In this document: positions 35,734-44,676 of the stretch, one piece after another | Layout: each line of letters starts with the position of its first letter | Numbering within the stretch: the stretch's first letter is position 1 | Origin: Candidatus Obscuribacter sp. | GTDB lineage: Bacteria > Cyanobacteriota > Vampirovibrionia > Obscuribacterales > Obscuribacteraceae | NCBI GenBank assembly: GCA_016718315.1 | Contig: JADKDV010000004.1 | Location: 558,001 to 622,000, forward strand | DNA length: 64,000 nucleotides | Direction: 5' to 3' | Position numbers and translations under genes: made by a program | Notes under the pieces: model-generated | The model's database searches: none | What the model saw: only the letters and a program-made list of their open reading frames with translations | What the model was told of the DNA's origin: nothing

Positions 35734-37779
35734 ATGACTAAAACTAAACAGGTCCAGAAATGGTTTATGGCGGGTGCTAGTGAAAGCGAACATCACGTTG
35801 AACATACTGCACCCTGGTGGCGTGTTGTTTGTCTCACTGGTGTGGACTACTTCTCTACACTTTGCTATCAACCAACGATTGCCTTTGCTGCCGCTGGCGC
35901 ACTGGCACCGATGGCAACTATACTTTTAGCCCTTGTTACTCTATTTGCGGCATTGCCTGTTTACTTCAAGGTCGCCGACGAAAGCCCGCACGGGCAGGGT
36001 AGTATCAGCATGTTGGAGAGTCGCCTGCCTGGATGGTCGGCTAAACTCAGCGTCTTGATGTTACTGGGTTTTGCTGCCTGTGCTTATCTGATCACCATAA
36101 CCCTGTCGGCGTCTGACGGGGCGGCTCACTTTGTCGAAAACCATGAGATGCATAGCGCCATTTCACAGCAAGGCTATTTAATTGCCTCTCTTGTGGCAGC
36201 GCTGCTTTATCTCATTGTTGATAAGTCACGCAATTTTGTGGTGCTGGCATTTTTTGGGCTTGCTGCCTACGGAGTGCTTGATCACTTTGCGCAGAGTCGC
36301 CTTGGTGTTGCTCTGGTGATGATATCGCTATTGGGCGGGCTGTTCCTCAAAGGTCTGCGCGAGGTGCTTGGCGTAGCTGTGGTGCTTGTAGTTTCCTTCC
36401 TCTCGCTCAGCGCCATAGTTGTGGCTGTCAGTCTCTACCAGGTCTACTTGCATCCGGAGCTTTTGAGCGGCTGGTGGTCACGATTGCTCGGCGACTATCA
36501 CCATTCCTGGTGGTCCATGCTATATGCCTGCTTGATCGTTTTTCCGCTGTTAGCACTTGGTTTATCTGGGTTTGAAACAGGTGTGCAGGTAATGCCTTTG
36601 GTACAGGGAGATGCACACGATAATCGTGCTCATCCTCTGGGACGGATTCGTAATGCCAAAAAGCTGCTTGCTGCAGCTGCCATCATCATGAGTGTCTTTT
36701 TGATACTTAGCAGCATCGCCACTACACTGCTTATTCCGGCTCAAGATATGTTGCCTGGCGGTAATGCCGACGGTCGAGCAATGAGTGTGCTTGCCCATAA
36801 AATGCTGGGGCATGGCTTTGGCACTGTTTTTGACACCGTAACAATTGCTATTCTCTGGTTTGCCGGTGCGTCAGCAATGACTGGTTTGATCAATCTGGTC
36901 ACGCACTATCTGCCCAGATATGGCATGGTGCCTTCATGGGCAAGAGCTTCAAGACCAGTGATTGTGGTTTTTACCATAGTTGCTATTGCTGTAACAGTGA
37001 TGTTCAAAGCTGATGTAATGGCACAAGGTGGTGCATATGCCACTGGAGTTCTAGTACTGATTACTTCTGCTTCACTGGCTGCTGCTTGGGCTTCTTGGGG
37101 TAAAAATAAATGGCACTGTCTGGCTTATGCCATGACCGCCTTTGTTTTCCTTTACACCACAGGCGTCAACATGATTGGTCATCCAGATGGTCCAAAGATT
37201 GCGGGGTTTTTTATCTTGCTTGTGTTGGTCACATCTCTCATCTCGCGCATCATGCGAGTGTTGGAGTTACGGGTCAAATCAATTAAGTTTGACGAGACTG
37301 CTCATCAGTTTTTGCTGGCAGCTAGAGAGTCAAATCTTAAAGGTGTAGTGCACTTTGTCGCTCACAAGTTTGGTGGCACGGCTTACACTGTGCGTGGTAA
37401 CCAGATCAAAGAAATGCACTGTGTCGGCGAAAGCGACCAGTTGATTTTTCTTGAGGTCACTATTGAAGACGCCAGCGAGTTTGTAGACGACCTCTTGGAA
37501 GTAGAAGGCGTGGTGCACAGAGGCAACCACGGTGAACATCTCATTTTGCGTTGTAAGAGTGCATCGGTGGCTAATGCCATTGCTGCCATTTTGCTAAAAG
37601 TGCGGGACGAATATGACACACGCACTGTCGCTCACATTGGCTGGTCTGAAGATAGTCCGCTTTTATCTGCTTTCACATTCCTGTTCTTTGGGGACGGTGA
37701 GACTGGATTGCTTGTGCGCAAGATTATCGAAGCCGCTGAAACTAATCACAAGCACCGTCCAATGGTGCTTATGGGTTAA
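35734..37779 (+). CDS. APC-superfamily amino-acid-type permease with C-terminal cytoplasmic domain
   Basis: The 681-residue product has about 12-13 hydrophobic segments in the first 500 residues. Early signatures WWRVVCLTGVDYFSTLCYQP and FAAAGALAPMATILLALVTL fit amino-acid/polyamine/organocation permeases. The last 150-170 residues are soluble and alpha/beta (KSIKFDETAHQFLLAARESN to the end). They contain a likely regulatory domain with FLEVTIEDASEFVDDLLEVE. The substrate is unknown; a KUP-like K+ role is an alternative. The start has a GGA just upstream. Confidence 0.78.
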   Translation: MTKTKQVQKWFMAGASESEHHVEHTAPWWRVVCLTGVDYFSTLCYQPTIAFAAAGALAPMATILLALVTLFAALPVYFKVADESPHGQGSISMLESRLPGWSAKLSVLMLLGFAACAYLITITLSASDGAAHFVENHEMHSAISQQGYLIASLVAALLYLIVDKSRNFVVLAFFGLAAYGVLDHFAQSRLGVALVMISLLGGLFLKGLREVLGVAVVLVVSFLSLSAIVVAVSLYQVYLHPELLSGWWSRLLGDYHHSWWSMLYACLIVFPLLALGLSGFETGVQVMPLVQGDAHDNRAHPLGRIRNAKKLLAAAAIIMSVFLILSSIATTLLIPAQDMLPGGNADGRAMSVLAHKMLGHGFGTVFDTVTIAILWFAGASAMTGLINLVTHYLPRYGMVPSWARASRPVIVVFTIVAIAVTVMFKADVMAQGGAYATGVLVLITSASLAAAWASWGKNKWHCLAYAMTAFVFLYTTGVNMIGHPDGPKIAGFFILLVLVTSLISRIMRVLELRVKSIKFDETAHQFLLAARESNLKGVVHFVAHKFGGTAYTVRGNQIKEMHCVGESDQLIFLEVTIEDASEFVDDLLEVEGVVHRGNHGEHLILRCKSASVANAIAAILLKVRDEYDTRTVAHIGWSEDSPLLSAFTFLFFGDGETGLLVRKIIEAAETNHKHRPMVLMG

Positions 37780-37799
37780 ATCAATTCACGGGAAAAATT

Positions 37800-38489
37800 A
37801 TGCAAGAATCAACTCAATCAATGGCAGTTGGTATCAATCCCATAGTGGGATTTGATTTTGAAAACCATGGTACAGACGAGGAACAGTTCAGAGCCCTGGC
37901 TGAACTATCGTTTATTAGCAGAGGCGAAAATGTTCTGATATTGGGTGGCATCGGCAGTGGCAAAACCACACTGGCTAATATATTGCTCAAGCAAGCCACA
38001 GATAGTGGTTTAACAGCAATGTACGTAGACAGTCCGGGCTGTTACTATCCGCGCTTACCTGTTCGCTATCTGGAGTGCGATTTGCTCTTGATGGACGAGG
38101 CTCACATCTGGGCAGATGTGGCACCACGAGCCATGCTAGCTCTTTTGCTCAAGCGGCATGAGCTGGGCAGGTCCAATGTTTTACTTTGCGTTAGCTCGAA
38201 CTGGCAACGACTAATGTCTCAGCAAGCGGTCGGCACTCCTCGTACTGATGCCAACAGAGAGGATTGGCTCATGGCTGGACTGGTGGAGTATTGCGCATGC
38301 AGTGCTGCTTTATCGTGGGCTATTGCAAGACAATGGTCGCCCAGTGTATTGCTGCATCTGCTTGGCTTTGGCAATCGCATTGCTGAGCACGAGTTTAACC
38401 AGCTGGAGCCATATTTGTCACGCGTTAACAGGCTGCCTTTCTGGCACATCATAGAAACCGGTGAAAAAAGTTGGAGACATATACGATGA
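37800..38489 (+). CDS. P-loop ATPase of unknown function
   Basis: The 229-residue product has Walker A GGIGSGKTT (49-57) and a Walker B CDLLLMDEAH after an acidic-hydrophobic strand, the pattern of small ASCE/AAA-type ATPases. A possible sensor strand is VLLCVSSNW. The C-terminal half is helical with several Trp. Start is ATG 37800 (in-frame ATG at 37821 possible). It ends by overlapping the next gene by 4 bases (ATGA). Known relatives are not identified; IstB- or Zot-like kinship is possible but not shown. Confidence 0.75.
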   Translation: MQESTQSMAVGINPIVGFDFENHGTDEEQFRALAELSFISRGENVLILGGIGSGKTTLANILLKQATDSGLTAMYVDSPGCYYPRLPVRYLECDLLLMDEAHIWADVAPRAMLALLLKRHELGRSNVLLCVSSNWQRLMSQQAVGTPRTDANREDWLMAGLVEYCACSAALSWAIARQWSPSVLLHLLGFGNRIAEHEFNQLEPYLSRVNRLPFWHIIETGEKSWRHIR

Positions 38490-39220
38490 GCGCAATAGAA
38501 GCACTGCGGACGATTACTGCCCAGGCAATTGGCGCAGCACAGGTGGTTATGACTGACAAACGCAAACAGTTGTTTGGCGACGCTATGCGCCAACTCACTG
38601 TTGATGTCAGTGCTGGTCGCTCTCACAGCGTGGCCATGAGTTTAAGACCTGAGTTTGACTATGAGGCAGGCCGAGGCAAGTGCTTGCATCCTGATAAATT
38701 GACTGGTGTAGCGGCACTGGTCTATCAGGATTGCCAGGTCTTTAGCCCCACTCTCGAGTACTGGAGCAAGGTCGTCGGTGACCAGAGGGAGCCTTGGACT
38801 GAGGAGGGCTTTAACATCGTCTTGCACTGGAGCGATATCGACGACTTGCTTAGTCGCCTCGCTACGCTCCAGGATGATGATACTGCTGCTAAGGTCAGAA
38901 AGGCTATCCAATCTGCTCAAAGCGCAGTTACTGAAAAGGCCAAGGATGTCCTCGGTCAGCTCAATACAAGGGCAATGTCTCAAGCTTTAGCAGGCAAGAG
39001 TTGGGCAATAGTTATGTCACTCAAAGCTGGCACCGATTTTGAAGCACCATCAAGAGCGCCCATCACTCAAATCACCCCCGAATGGCTTGGCCCTGTGGCA
39101 AAGGCAGTTTGGGATGCTTGTGCTGACTATAAACCGACTTTTGAATACTGGAGTCGGCAAGAAGGTGATCAGCGCGAACCATACACCGTGGAAGGCATCA
39201 ACATTGTTGTCCACTGGTAA
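38486..39220 (+). CDS. Tandem-domain protein with duplicated GDQREP...HW unit
   Basis: The ATG at 38486 follows TTGGAGAC and overlaps the preceding stop (ATGA). The 244-residue product contains two similar units, about residues 27-115 and 154-244. Each ends GDQREPWT-x-EGFNIVLHW or GDQREPYT-x-EGINIVVHW and includes an EYWS element (91-94 and 220-223) and a VAMSL/IVMSL strand. The units are joined by a helical linker (about 118-153). No known family is recognised. Coupling suggests it works with the ATPase. Confidence 0.72.
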   Translation: MSAIEALRTITAQAIGAAQVVMTDKRKQLFGDAMRQLTVDVSAGRSHSVAMSLRPEFDYEAGRGKCLHPDKLTGVAALVYQDCQVFSPTLEYWSKVVGDQREPWTEEGFNIVLHWSDIDDLLSRLATLQDDDTAAKVRKAIQSAQSAVTEKAKDVLGQLNTRAMSQALAGKSWAIVMSLKAGTDFEAPSRAPITQITPEWLGPVAKAVWDACADYKPTFEYWSRQEGDQREPYTVEGINIVVHW

Positions 39221-39261
39221 AAACAAGAATCAATCAACAACACAACTTGGAGAAAACACAG

Positions 39262-39633
39262 ATGAGCATTCATCACTTTATCGATAAACTGGCAGCATGG
39301 AAGTTGTTTGGCAATGGCAAGTCCGAGTCAGATCAGCCTGGTGCCACCACACCCGATCTATCACTCTTGCAGTGTTTTGCTGGTGTCACTATGGTCGGAC
39401 GTGTCACCGAAGTCAAAGAACAAGGCGTCAGCCTGGACTTTGAGTTTCAGGGCGAAAAGTTCAAAGGCTTCGCGCCGTTTACTGAGTTTCGCGATCAGTC
39501 ACTGGCTAATGCAGTTTCGGTCAATAACAAGTTCAATTTTGTACTGGTCTTTCCTGAGTCAGCTGATCCGTTTTTACGAGTCCTGACTGTCAATGAGCAT
39601 CAGAGTTCACAGGATTGGCCTATTAAGATTTAG
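39262..39633 (+). CDS. Small OB/S1-like protein, paralogue 1
   Basis: The ATG at 39262 follows TTGGAGAAA; a TTG at 39247 is rejected. The 123-residue product (MSIHHFIDKLAAWKLF) ends in DWPIKI. Residues about 40-115, GVTMVGRVTEVKEQGVSLDF then FKGFAPFTEFRDQSL, look like an S1-type OB barrel (V-G-x-V start, FAPFxEFR where S1 domains have the L-xx-S-E turn). The gene at 40210 encodes a clear paralogue. RNA binding is only an inference. Confidence 0.6.
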   Translation: MSIHHFIDKLAAWKLFGNGKSESDQPGATTPDLSLLQCFAGVTMVGRVTEVKEQGVSLDFEFQGEKFKGFAPFTEFRDQSLANAVSVNNKFNFVLVFPESADPFLRVLTVNEHQSSQDWPIKI

Positions 39634-39762
39634 CCGCAGCACTAGCTGGCAAATCTAAGCTGGGGCAATAAATAAAGACTTACTGCTACTGGAGGTGGCG
39701 GTTATTTTGATGCTCCGAGTGTTTGCATGGATCGCAGCACCGGGGCTATTGAGAGAAATGAT

Positions 39763-40134
39763 ATGTTTAATTGGCTCACTGGTAAAAAGTCGGACTCATC
39801 TGAAGTCGGCAAGACGGACCCAAACGAAAATGTAACAGGCATTTTGCTGCAAGCTGTGCATGCTCTGGAGGGTGGCTATCATATTGGATCTTCCACCTTG
39901 GTGCACTTTGTATTGCAAATCGAAGTGGCAGGCCTTGCCACTAATGAGTTTGTGGTTGTAAAAGCCTGTCCAAGTGATTTTGTGCAAGCTCCATTACTGC
40001 AGGTTGGAGACCGCGTCACTGTCACTTTTGAGGGGCATGGAGAGAGAGAAGAAGTTTTGGAAATTAGCATAGACTTTGCTGCTCGCGCTGCTACTGCTCG
40101 TGCAGCTGTTGCTGGTCAAGGTTGTTGCGGCTGA
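39763..40134 (+). CDS. Small protein of unknown function, OB-like
   Basis: The ATG at 39763 (MFNWLTGKKSDSSEVG) follows GAGAGAAAT; an ATG at 39727 lacks an RBS. The 123-residue product has a LLQVGDRVTVTFEGHGERE segment resembling an OB-fold beta-strand pair, preceded by a beta-rich region, and ends in an Ala-rich helix with GQGCCG. It shares the N-terminal F-W-L-x-G pattern with its neighbours but is not clearly the same family. Function unknown. A strong terminator follows. Confidence 0.58.
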   Translation: MFNWLTGKKSDSSEVGKTDPNENVTGILLQAVHALEGGYHIGSSTLVHFVLQIEVAGLATNEFVVVKACPSDFVQAPLLQVGDRVTVTFEGHGEREEVLEISIDFAARAATARAAVAGQGCCG

Positions 40135-40158
40135 TACCACTTTATCGACAGTAATAAA

Positions 40159-40186
40159 ACCGTGTTTGCAACAAGCACGGTGTTTT
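40159..40186 (+). terminator. Rho-independent terminator
   Basis: ACCGTGTTTG (40159-40168) and CAAGCACGGT (40172-40181) form a 10-bp stem with one G-U pair and a CAA loop, followed by GTTTT and a later T6. It lies 25 bases after the preceding stop and 28 bases before the next ATG. Confidence 0.82.
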
Positions 40187-40209
40187 GCAATTTTTTCGGA
40201 GACACGATT

Positions 40210-40584
40210 ATGTTTATTGATGCATTTAGCGCTTTGTTGGTTAACCTGGGAGCCTCAATCAGAGAGTATTTTGACAAACGCTCTAAACAAGCTGTGCAGC
40301 AAAACAAGCTTGCCTCATTGAGCTATTACAAGGGCGTGACACTGGTTGGTCGAGTGATTAGCATCAGCTCCAAAGGCGTGATGATTTCATTTATGCTTTC
40401 CAGTCAAAATTTTGAATGTTTTGCACCATTTAGCGAGTTTCGTAATCCAGAGCTGAGCGGGAGTGTAAAAGTAGGCACGAGGCTCAACTTTGCCATGGTC
40501 TTTGCTGATGATGGCGCTATATTTCTGCGTGTTTCAGGACAAAACCAATGTCAAAGCGAGCACGACTGGCCAATCATGATTTAA
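40210..40584 (+). CDS. Small OB/S1-like protein, paralogue 2
   Basis: The ATG at 40210 follows TCGGAGACACGATT. The 124-residue product aligns with the protein at 39262 over its last 90 residues: GVTLVGRVISISSKGV against GVTMVGRVTEVKEQGV, CFAPFSEFRNPEL against GFAPFTEFRDQSL, FLRVSG against FLRVLT, and the same end DWPI-[MK]-I. An N-terminal hydrophobic stretch (MFIDAFSALLVNLGA) is its main difference. Duplication within the block is evident. The role is unknown. Confidence 0.62.
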   Translation: MFIDAFSALLVNLGASIREYFDKRSKQAVQQNKLASLSYYKGVTLVGRVISISSKGVMISFMLSSQNFECFAPFSEFRNPELSGSVKVGTRLNFAMVFADDGAIFLRVSGQNQCQSEHDWPIMI

Positions 40585-40597
40585 GCGAGGAATGACT

Positions 40598-41002
40598 ATG
40601 ACTACAAGAACACACAAGAACCTTACCGGTGGCATTGGTTTAGAATCAGGCATTCACCGCCAACCCGCTTTCGAGTTTCAAACGCGTCTCCTTGGTGTTG
40701 ACTCAACTCCCTGTTTGATTTGTGGCGGAGAACATGTCTCTCGAAACAGCTTCGCTGCCTTTGTTAGTGAGGGCGAAAGACAAAAGGTTATTGACCTCTT
40801 TGCCGCTCAAGGTGTCCATGTTGTGGAGCACCGCGGCAGTGACATTCAAGTATTGGTTGGTGCTTGCAATGGGCATTTATTCAGACTCAAATGGCTGCAG
40901 TATGCCAGTCGTGATGGACTGATTGATGCCAGCAAAATAAGTTATGCCCTTGCTCAAGAGGGTCCGGCACCAGGGGGCAGTCATTGCACTGTGATGGGTT
41001 AG
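40598..41002 (+). CDS. Small protein of unknown function with CxxC
   Basis: The ATG at 40598 is chosen because GCGAGG (40585-40590) lies at a good distance; the ATG at 40592 is too close. The 134-residue product has CLICGGEH (possible zinc knuckle) near residues 42-49, a central VIDLFAAQGVHVVEH alpha/beta pair and an end GGSHCTVMG. No family recognised. It is the last gene before the terminator that precedes the PPDK-like gene. Confidence 0.58.
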   Translation: MTTRTHKNLTGGIGLESGIHRQPAFEFQTRLLGVDSTPCLICGGEHVSRNSFAAFVSEGERQKVIDLFAAQGVHVVEHRGSDIQVLVGACNGHLFRLKWLQYASRDGLIDASKISYALAQEGPAPGGSHCTVMG

Positions 41003-41080
41003 AGGGCTGTTTGCCAATGGTCTTTTGACCTGATGTCCTGATATTTGGCTGCTAGTCAGCACTCAGTGATTTTCTAATTG

Positions 41081-41113
41081 AGTCCTCAACAGTGGTTGGG
41101 GACTTTTGATTTT
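41081..41113 (+). terminator. Rho-independent terminator before the PPDK-like gene
   Basis: AGTCCTCAAC (41081-41090) and GTTGGGGACT (41095-41104) pair with one G-U and loop AGTG, followed by TTTGATTTT. It sits 26 bases before the ATG at 41131, so the PPDK-like gene may be in the same transcript only by read-through, or transcription may start in or close to the hairpin. Confidence 0.75.
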
Positions 41114-41130
41114 ATGTGACAGGAGTAATT

Positions 41131-43833
41131 ATGAAACCAAATCATAACGATGACAGGCTCGCGCTTGCCTATGTACTTTATGGCAGACTTTTACGGGCAA
41201 ATGGTGCGATGTGTAGCATTGCGCGTGCTATCGAATCTGCTAAGTATTTTGTCACTAGAATAGTGGCTAGCCAGCTTGTCTTTGCCTTTGACCAAGGGCA
41301 TGAAGGCTCCTTTGATGCGGACTTGCGTGGCGGTAAAGGTCTGGGATTATCGAACATGAAGCGGCTCGGTCTGCCTGTGCCTGGGGGGGCGACTGTATTA
41401 ACATCGGTGTCGCGTCGCTTTGAGAGAAATAGAAGATTGCCTGGGCGTCTTGCTTTTGAAATTGTCGATGCTCTGGCCTCAATGGAAGAAGAGACTGGCT
41501 CTGGTTTTGGTGATATCGAGAAGCCTCTTTTGATATCAGTACGCTCCGGTGCTCCCGTCAGTATCGCCGGGACAATGGACACTGTCCTAAATGTTGGTTT
41601 GACCAGGCAATGTATCCCTGCTTTAGCCCGCCGCGCTGGCGAGAGATTTGCCTGGGACTGTTATCGACGCTATCTCACTATGTTTGCTGTAACAGTAATG
41701 GGTGTCGAGCGCCAGGTCTTTGAGGCGCCACTCAAAGCGGTGATGCAACGGGCTGGAGTGGCGCGTGATAGCGACCTGGGTGTCTCGGATTTGCAGATGC
41801 TTTGCAGCGAGTTTGAGATTGTCTTTGGTCGACATTGTGGCATGAGATTGCCTGACGATCCATATGAGCAGTTAGCACTGGCTATAGTTACAGTCCTGGA
41901 GTCATGGCAAAGCGAGCGAGCTTGTGCTCTGCGGTTGGCAGAAGGCATTGCTCCATGGCTGGGTACGGCTGTAAACCTGCAAGTCATGGTCTTTGGCAAT
42001 AAGGGTGAAGACTCAGGTACTGGCGTGGTCTTTAGCGCTAATCCTATAACCGGTGAAGACGGCCTCTATGGTGAGTTTTTGTCCAATGCCCAGGGAGAGG
42101 ATGTCGTCAGTGGTACAAGAAATGCTGATAGTGTGCAGCTGCTGCAACAAACAATGCCCCTGGTTTATGACCAACTGGTGCGTCATGTTGCCTCGCTTAG
42201 CGAGTTTTATCGCGAAATGGTGGAGATTGAATTTACCATCGAGAGCGGTGTGCTTTATCTTTTGCAGGTGAGGAAGGCGAAGCGCGCTAAACAAGCTGCC
42301 ATCAACTTTGCTGTCAATCAGGTTAGTAAAGGACACTGGATTGAAGAAGATGGCATCATGAGTATTGGTACTTTGCAGGAAGGCGGTGATAGCAGTGCTC
42401 TCGGTTGTGCCAGATTTAAGCCAGATAGCTTAGAGGAGGCGATGAGTATTTGCTACATGACCGGTATACCTGCCTCTCCTGGAGTGGTAAGTGGTCATTT
42501 GTACTTTACTCTTGAGAGTGCTCTGGCAGCAATCGAACGCGGTGAAGATGTTATTTTGACGCGGATGGATACGTATCCGTCTGATTTGCCGGTAATGCTC
42601 ATGTCAAAAGGTATTGTCACTGCCTGCGGTGGCGCTACCAGTCATGCTGCGCTGGTGGCAAGAGGGCGCCAGATCCCAGCTATAGTCGCTTGTGGTTTTA
42701 CCATTGTTGACAATACTCTCACTGCTGATTTATACGAGAATGGACTCAAACAAGACGGCGCCAGTATTACGCTCATTGAGGGGGATCTGGTCAGTATTGA
42801 TGGTGGAGCTGGTTTGGTGTTGCCTGGACTTGTCGAGATTGAGGTGACTGAAGCCAGTCAAAATGTCAATCTGGTGCGGAAATGGTACAGCGAAACTGAG
42901 CTGCGTTTGTCAGCATCCTTCCTTGATGCAAGCCTGGCAAACGAAAAATGGGATATTAATCAGTGGCACAATGACTTTTATTTGCTTAACTCCATGGCGG
43001 CAAGCTCAACTGGTAATGACTTCCACGTGCAGGTAGTAGCCAAGCAAACTGAGGTGGAGTTTCAGTTGGCGCAGATTTTAACCTGTTATCTGACCATTGC
43101 CGTTTACAGTGAATTGCATCATTTGCCTAGATATGCCAAAGAAGTAGGTCGACCCGGTTGCGCCTTGCTTGAGCTTGGTGAGTTAGATAACTCGATGCTG
43201 GTGTTAGACAAGATGCGGAGGCTGGCTCAGCAGGACTGGTCATATCAGGTAGAGTTTTTTAGGTTGGCATCGCGTGGGTTTTTGGATAATGGTGGATCGA
43301 GTGGGTTTTGTGGTAGACCATGGTCGCTAATTGCTGCTGCACCAGCACAGTATCTGGCTGGCGAGTTGCCTGCGTCAATCTATATCGATCATGTCTTTGA
43401 CCTCAAACACAATGGTGGTCGTCTATTTGATAAAAGTGGGATGGTCGCTATTAACGAGCATTTGCTGCGTCATCAGCTGGAGATCAAAAAGTCAGTCTCC
43501 GATACCAGTGCGCTCTACAATCAGCTCACTGCTGCTTGTAGGGTAGTCAGTCCAGCAGTGCTAGAGCTTTATGATGCAGGTGCTGAGCTAGGTCTCTGGC
43601 AAAAGCGGATAATCGAGCAGGTGGACACAGGGGGAGAGCTTGATGAGCAGGTCTTGGACCCAGAGCCAACAGAGATTGTAGGAGATGACGATGCGGTGCT
43701 ATTTGATCTCTCTGAAGATAGGGATGGAGATGCACTGGCAACTGATGGCTGTGAAGTTGGCGATGACGATGCGGTTGTATCTGATGGCTCAGCTGAAAAG
43801 GATGCAGATCACTTAGTGGGAGATAAACAATGA
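41131..43833 (+). CDS. PPDK-like phosphotransferase lacking the PEP/pyruvate barrel
   Basis: The ATG at 41131 follows ACAGGAGTAATT. The 900-residue product has the PPDK ATP-grasp domain: GGKGLGL (67-73), VRSGAPVSIAGTMDTVLNVG (137-156), GNKGEDSGTGVVFSANPITG (289-308) and GEFLSNAQGEDVVSG (314-328). The central swivelling domain has CGGATSHAALVARG with the phospho-accepting His505. PPDK (about 880 residues) then has a TIM barrel for PEP; here residues 570-900 are an unrecognised domain, ending in an acidic GDDDAV-repeat tail. The stop is overlapped by the phosphatase ATG. Rifampicin phosphotransferase-like chemistry on another target is possible. Confidence 0.82.
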   Translation: MKPNHNDDRLALAYVLYGRLLRANGAMCSIARAIESAKYFVTRIVASQLVFAFDQGHEGSFDADLRGGKGLGLSNMKRLGLPVPGGATVLTSVSRRFERNRRLPGRLAFEIVDALASMEEETGSGFGDIEKPLLISVRSGAPVSIAGTMDTVLNVGLTRQCIPALARRAGERFAWDCYRRYLTMFAVTVMGVERQVFEAPLKAVMQRAGVARDSDLGVSDLQMLCSEFEIVFGRHCGMRLPDDPYEQLALAIVTVLESWQSERACALRLAEGIAPWLGTAVNLQVMVFGNKGEDSGTGVVFSANPITGEDGLYGEFLSNAQGEDVVSGTRNADSVQLLQQTMPLVYDQLVRHVASLSEFYREMVEIEFTIESGVLYLLQVRKAKRAKQAAINFAVNQVSKGHWIEEDGIMSIGTLQEGGDSSALGCARFKPDSLEEAMSICYMTGIPASPGVVSGHLYFTLESALAAIERGEDVILTRMDTYPSDLPVMLMSKGIVTACGGATSHAALVARGRQIPAIVACGFTIVDNTLTADLYENGLKQDGASITLIEGDLVSIDGGAGLVLPGLVEIEVTEASQNVNLVRKWYSETELRLSASFLDASLANEKWDINQWHNDFYLLNSMAASSTGNDFHVQVVAKQTEVEFQLAQILTCYLTIAVYSELHHLPRYAKEVGRPGCALLELGELDNSMLVLDKMRRLAQQDWSYQVEFFRLASRGFLDNGGSSGFCGRPWSLIAAAPAQYLAGELPASIYIDHVFDLKHNGGRLFDKSGMVAINEHLLRHQLEIKKSVSDTSALYNQLTAACRVVSPAVLELYDAGAELGLWQKRIIEQVDTGGELDEQVLDPEPTEIVGDDDAVLFDLSEDRDGDALATDGCEVGDDDAVVSDGSAEKDADHLVGDKQ

Positions 43834-44513
43834 TGCCCTGGATCTGGTTTGTCTTGGCTGCCTTTGTGGTCCTTGGTTTTGCCACCTGGCTCTATGACTA
43901 TTTAACTAACCAAAAGAAGGAGCCAGTATTGATCAATCCGATTGACGCAGTCTATGCGACTGTTACAGATAGTTTGGCTGCTAGCGATTACTACAAAAGT
44001 GAGCGTCTGTACCATTGTGCGCGTACTCCCAAGTGCATTACTGTTGGTGGTAAGCGGATTTGGGCTGGCGGCAGGATGTATTTGAGTCCTCAGGACATCG
44101 CTGGCTATGATTTGCTTGTGCCATTGACACAGTGCATGCCTTTTGCCGCAGGTTGTCGCTATCAAATCCTGGCTCTGCCGTTGGAAGATTTTGGCGGAGT
44201 AAGAGCCGGATTTAAACAGCATGTGCAGGAGATTATGCGAGAGCTTATCGCCGGCAACAAGATGATGGTGTTTTGTGATGGCGGTCTGGGGCGGACAGGG
44301 ACAGTACTTGCTAGCTTAATTGCTCTAATGGAGCCAGGCACAGTGGATCCTATTGCAGCGGTGAGAGAGCGCTACCGAGAGTTTGCCATCGAAACATACG
44401 CGCAGGCTGAAGCAGTATTTGCTCTGCGTGGTCAACGCCCACCAGAGCAATATCGCATTTTGTTAGAGGTCGAAAGTCTCAGACGTAGTGCGTGGAGTAA
44501 ATCACGAGTTTAA
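43830..44513 (+). CDS. Membrane-anchored CX5R (dual-specificity/PTP-like) phosphatase
   Basis: The 227-residue product has an N-terminal membrane segment (about residues 3-20). The phosphatase loop is CDGGLGRTG: Cys149 with Arg155 (CX5R). Asp120 in LPLEDFGG is a candidate general acid. The usual His before Cys is replaced by Phe (VFCDGG), as in some prokaryotic DSPs. ATG overlaps the PPDK-like stop by 4 bases, so the pair is translationally coupled. It could remove phosphate from the PPDK-like enzyme or its product (inference). Confidence 0.78.
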   Translation: MMPWIWFVLAAFVVLGFATWLYDYLTNQKKEPVLINPIDAVYATVTDSLAASDYYKSERLYHCARTPKCITVGGKRIWAGGRMYLSPQDIAGYDLLVPLTQCMPFAAGCRYQILALPLEDFGGVRAGFKQHVQEIMRELIAGNKMMVFCDGGLGRTGTVLASLIALMEPGTVDPIAAVRERYREFAIETYAQAEAVFALRGQRPPEQYRILLEVESLRRSAWSKSRV

Positions 44514-44559
44514 AATCAGGGATATGGTTTTGGCTCATGAACAATCAATCCTGTATTTG

Positions 44560-44609
44560 ATTGGCGCTGATAAGTCGACAAATATAGTTCAAAAATTGGG
44601 AGCGCCAAT
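44560..44609. repeat. Inverted repeat between the phosphatase gene and the 194-residue gene
   Basis: ATTGGCGCT (44560-44568) and AGCGCCAAT (44601-44609) are a perfect 9-bp inverted repeat with a 32-base interior containing GTTCAAA. No T-run follows. It could be part of a larger RNA structure or a long-range operator pair. Confidence 0.4.
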
Positions 44610-44676
44610 GGATAAGGCTGATGGATCGAGGTGATTTTCAGCTATTCGTTGGCGTCCTTTAACAACGGGAGAAATT

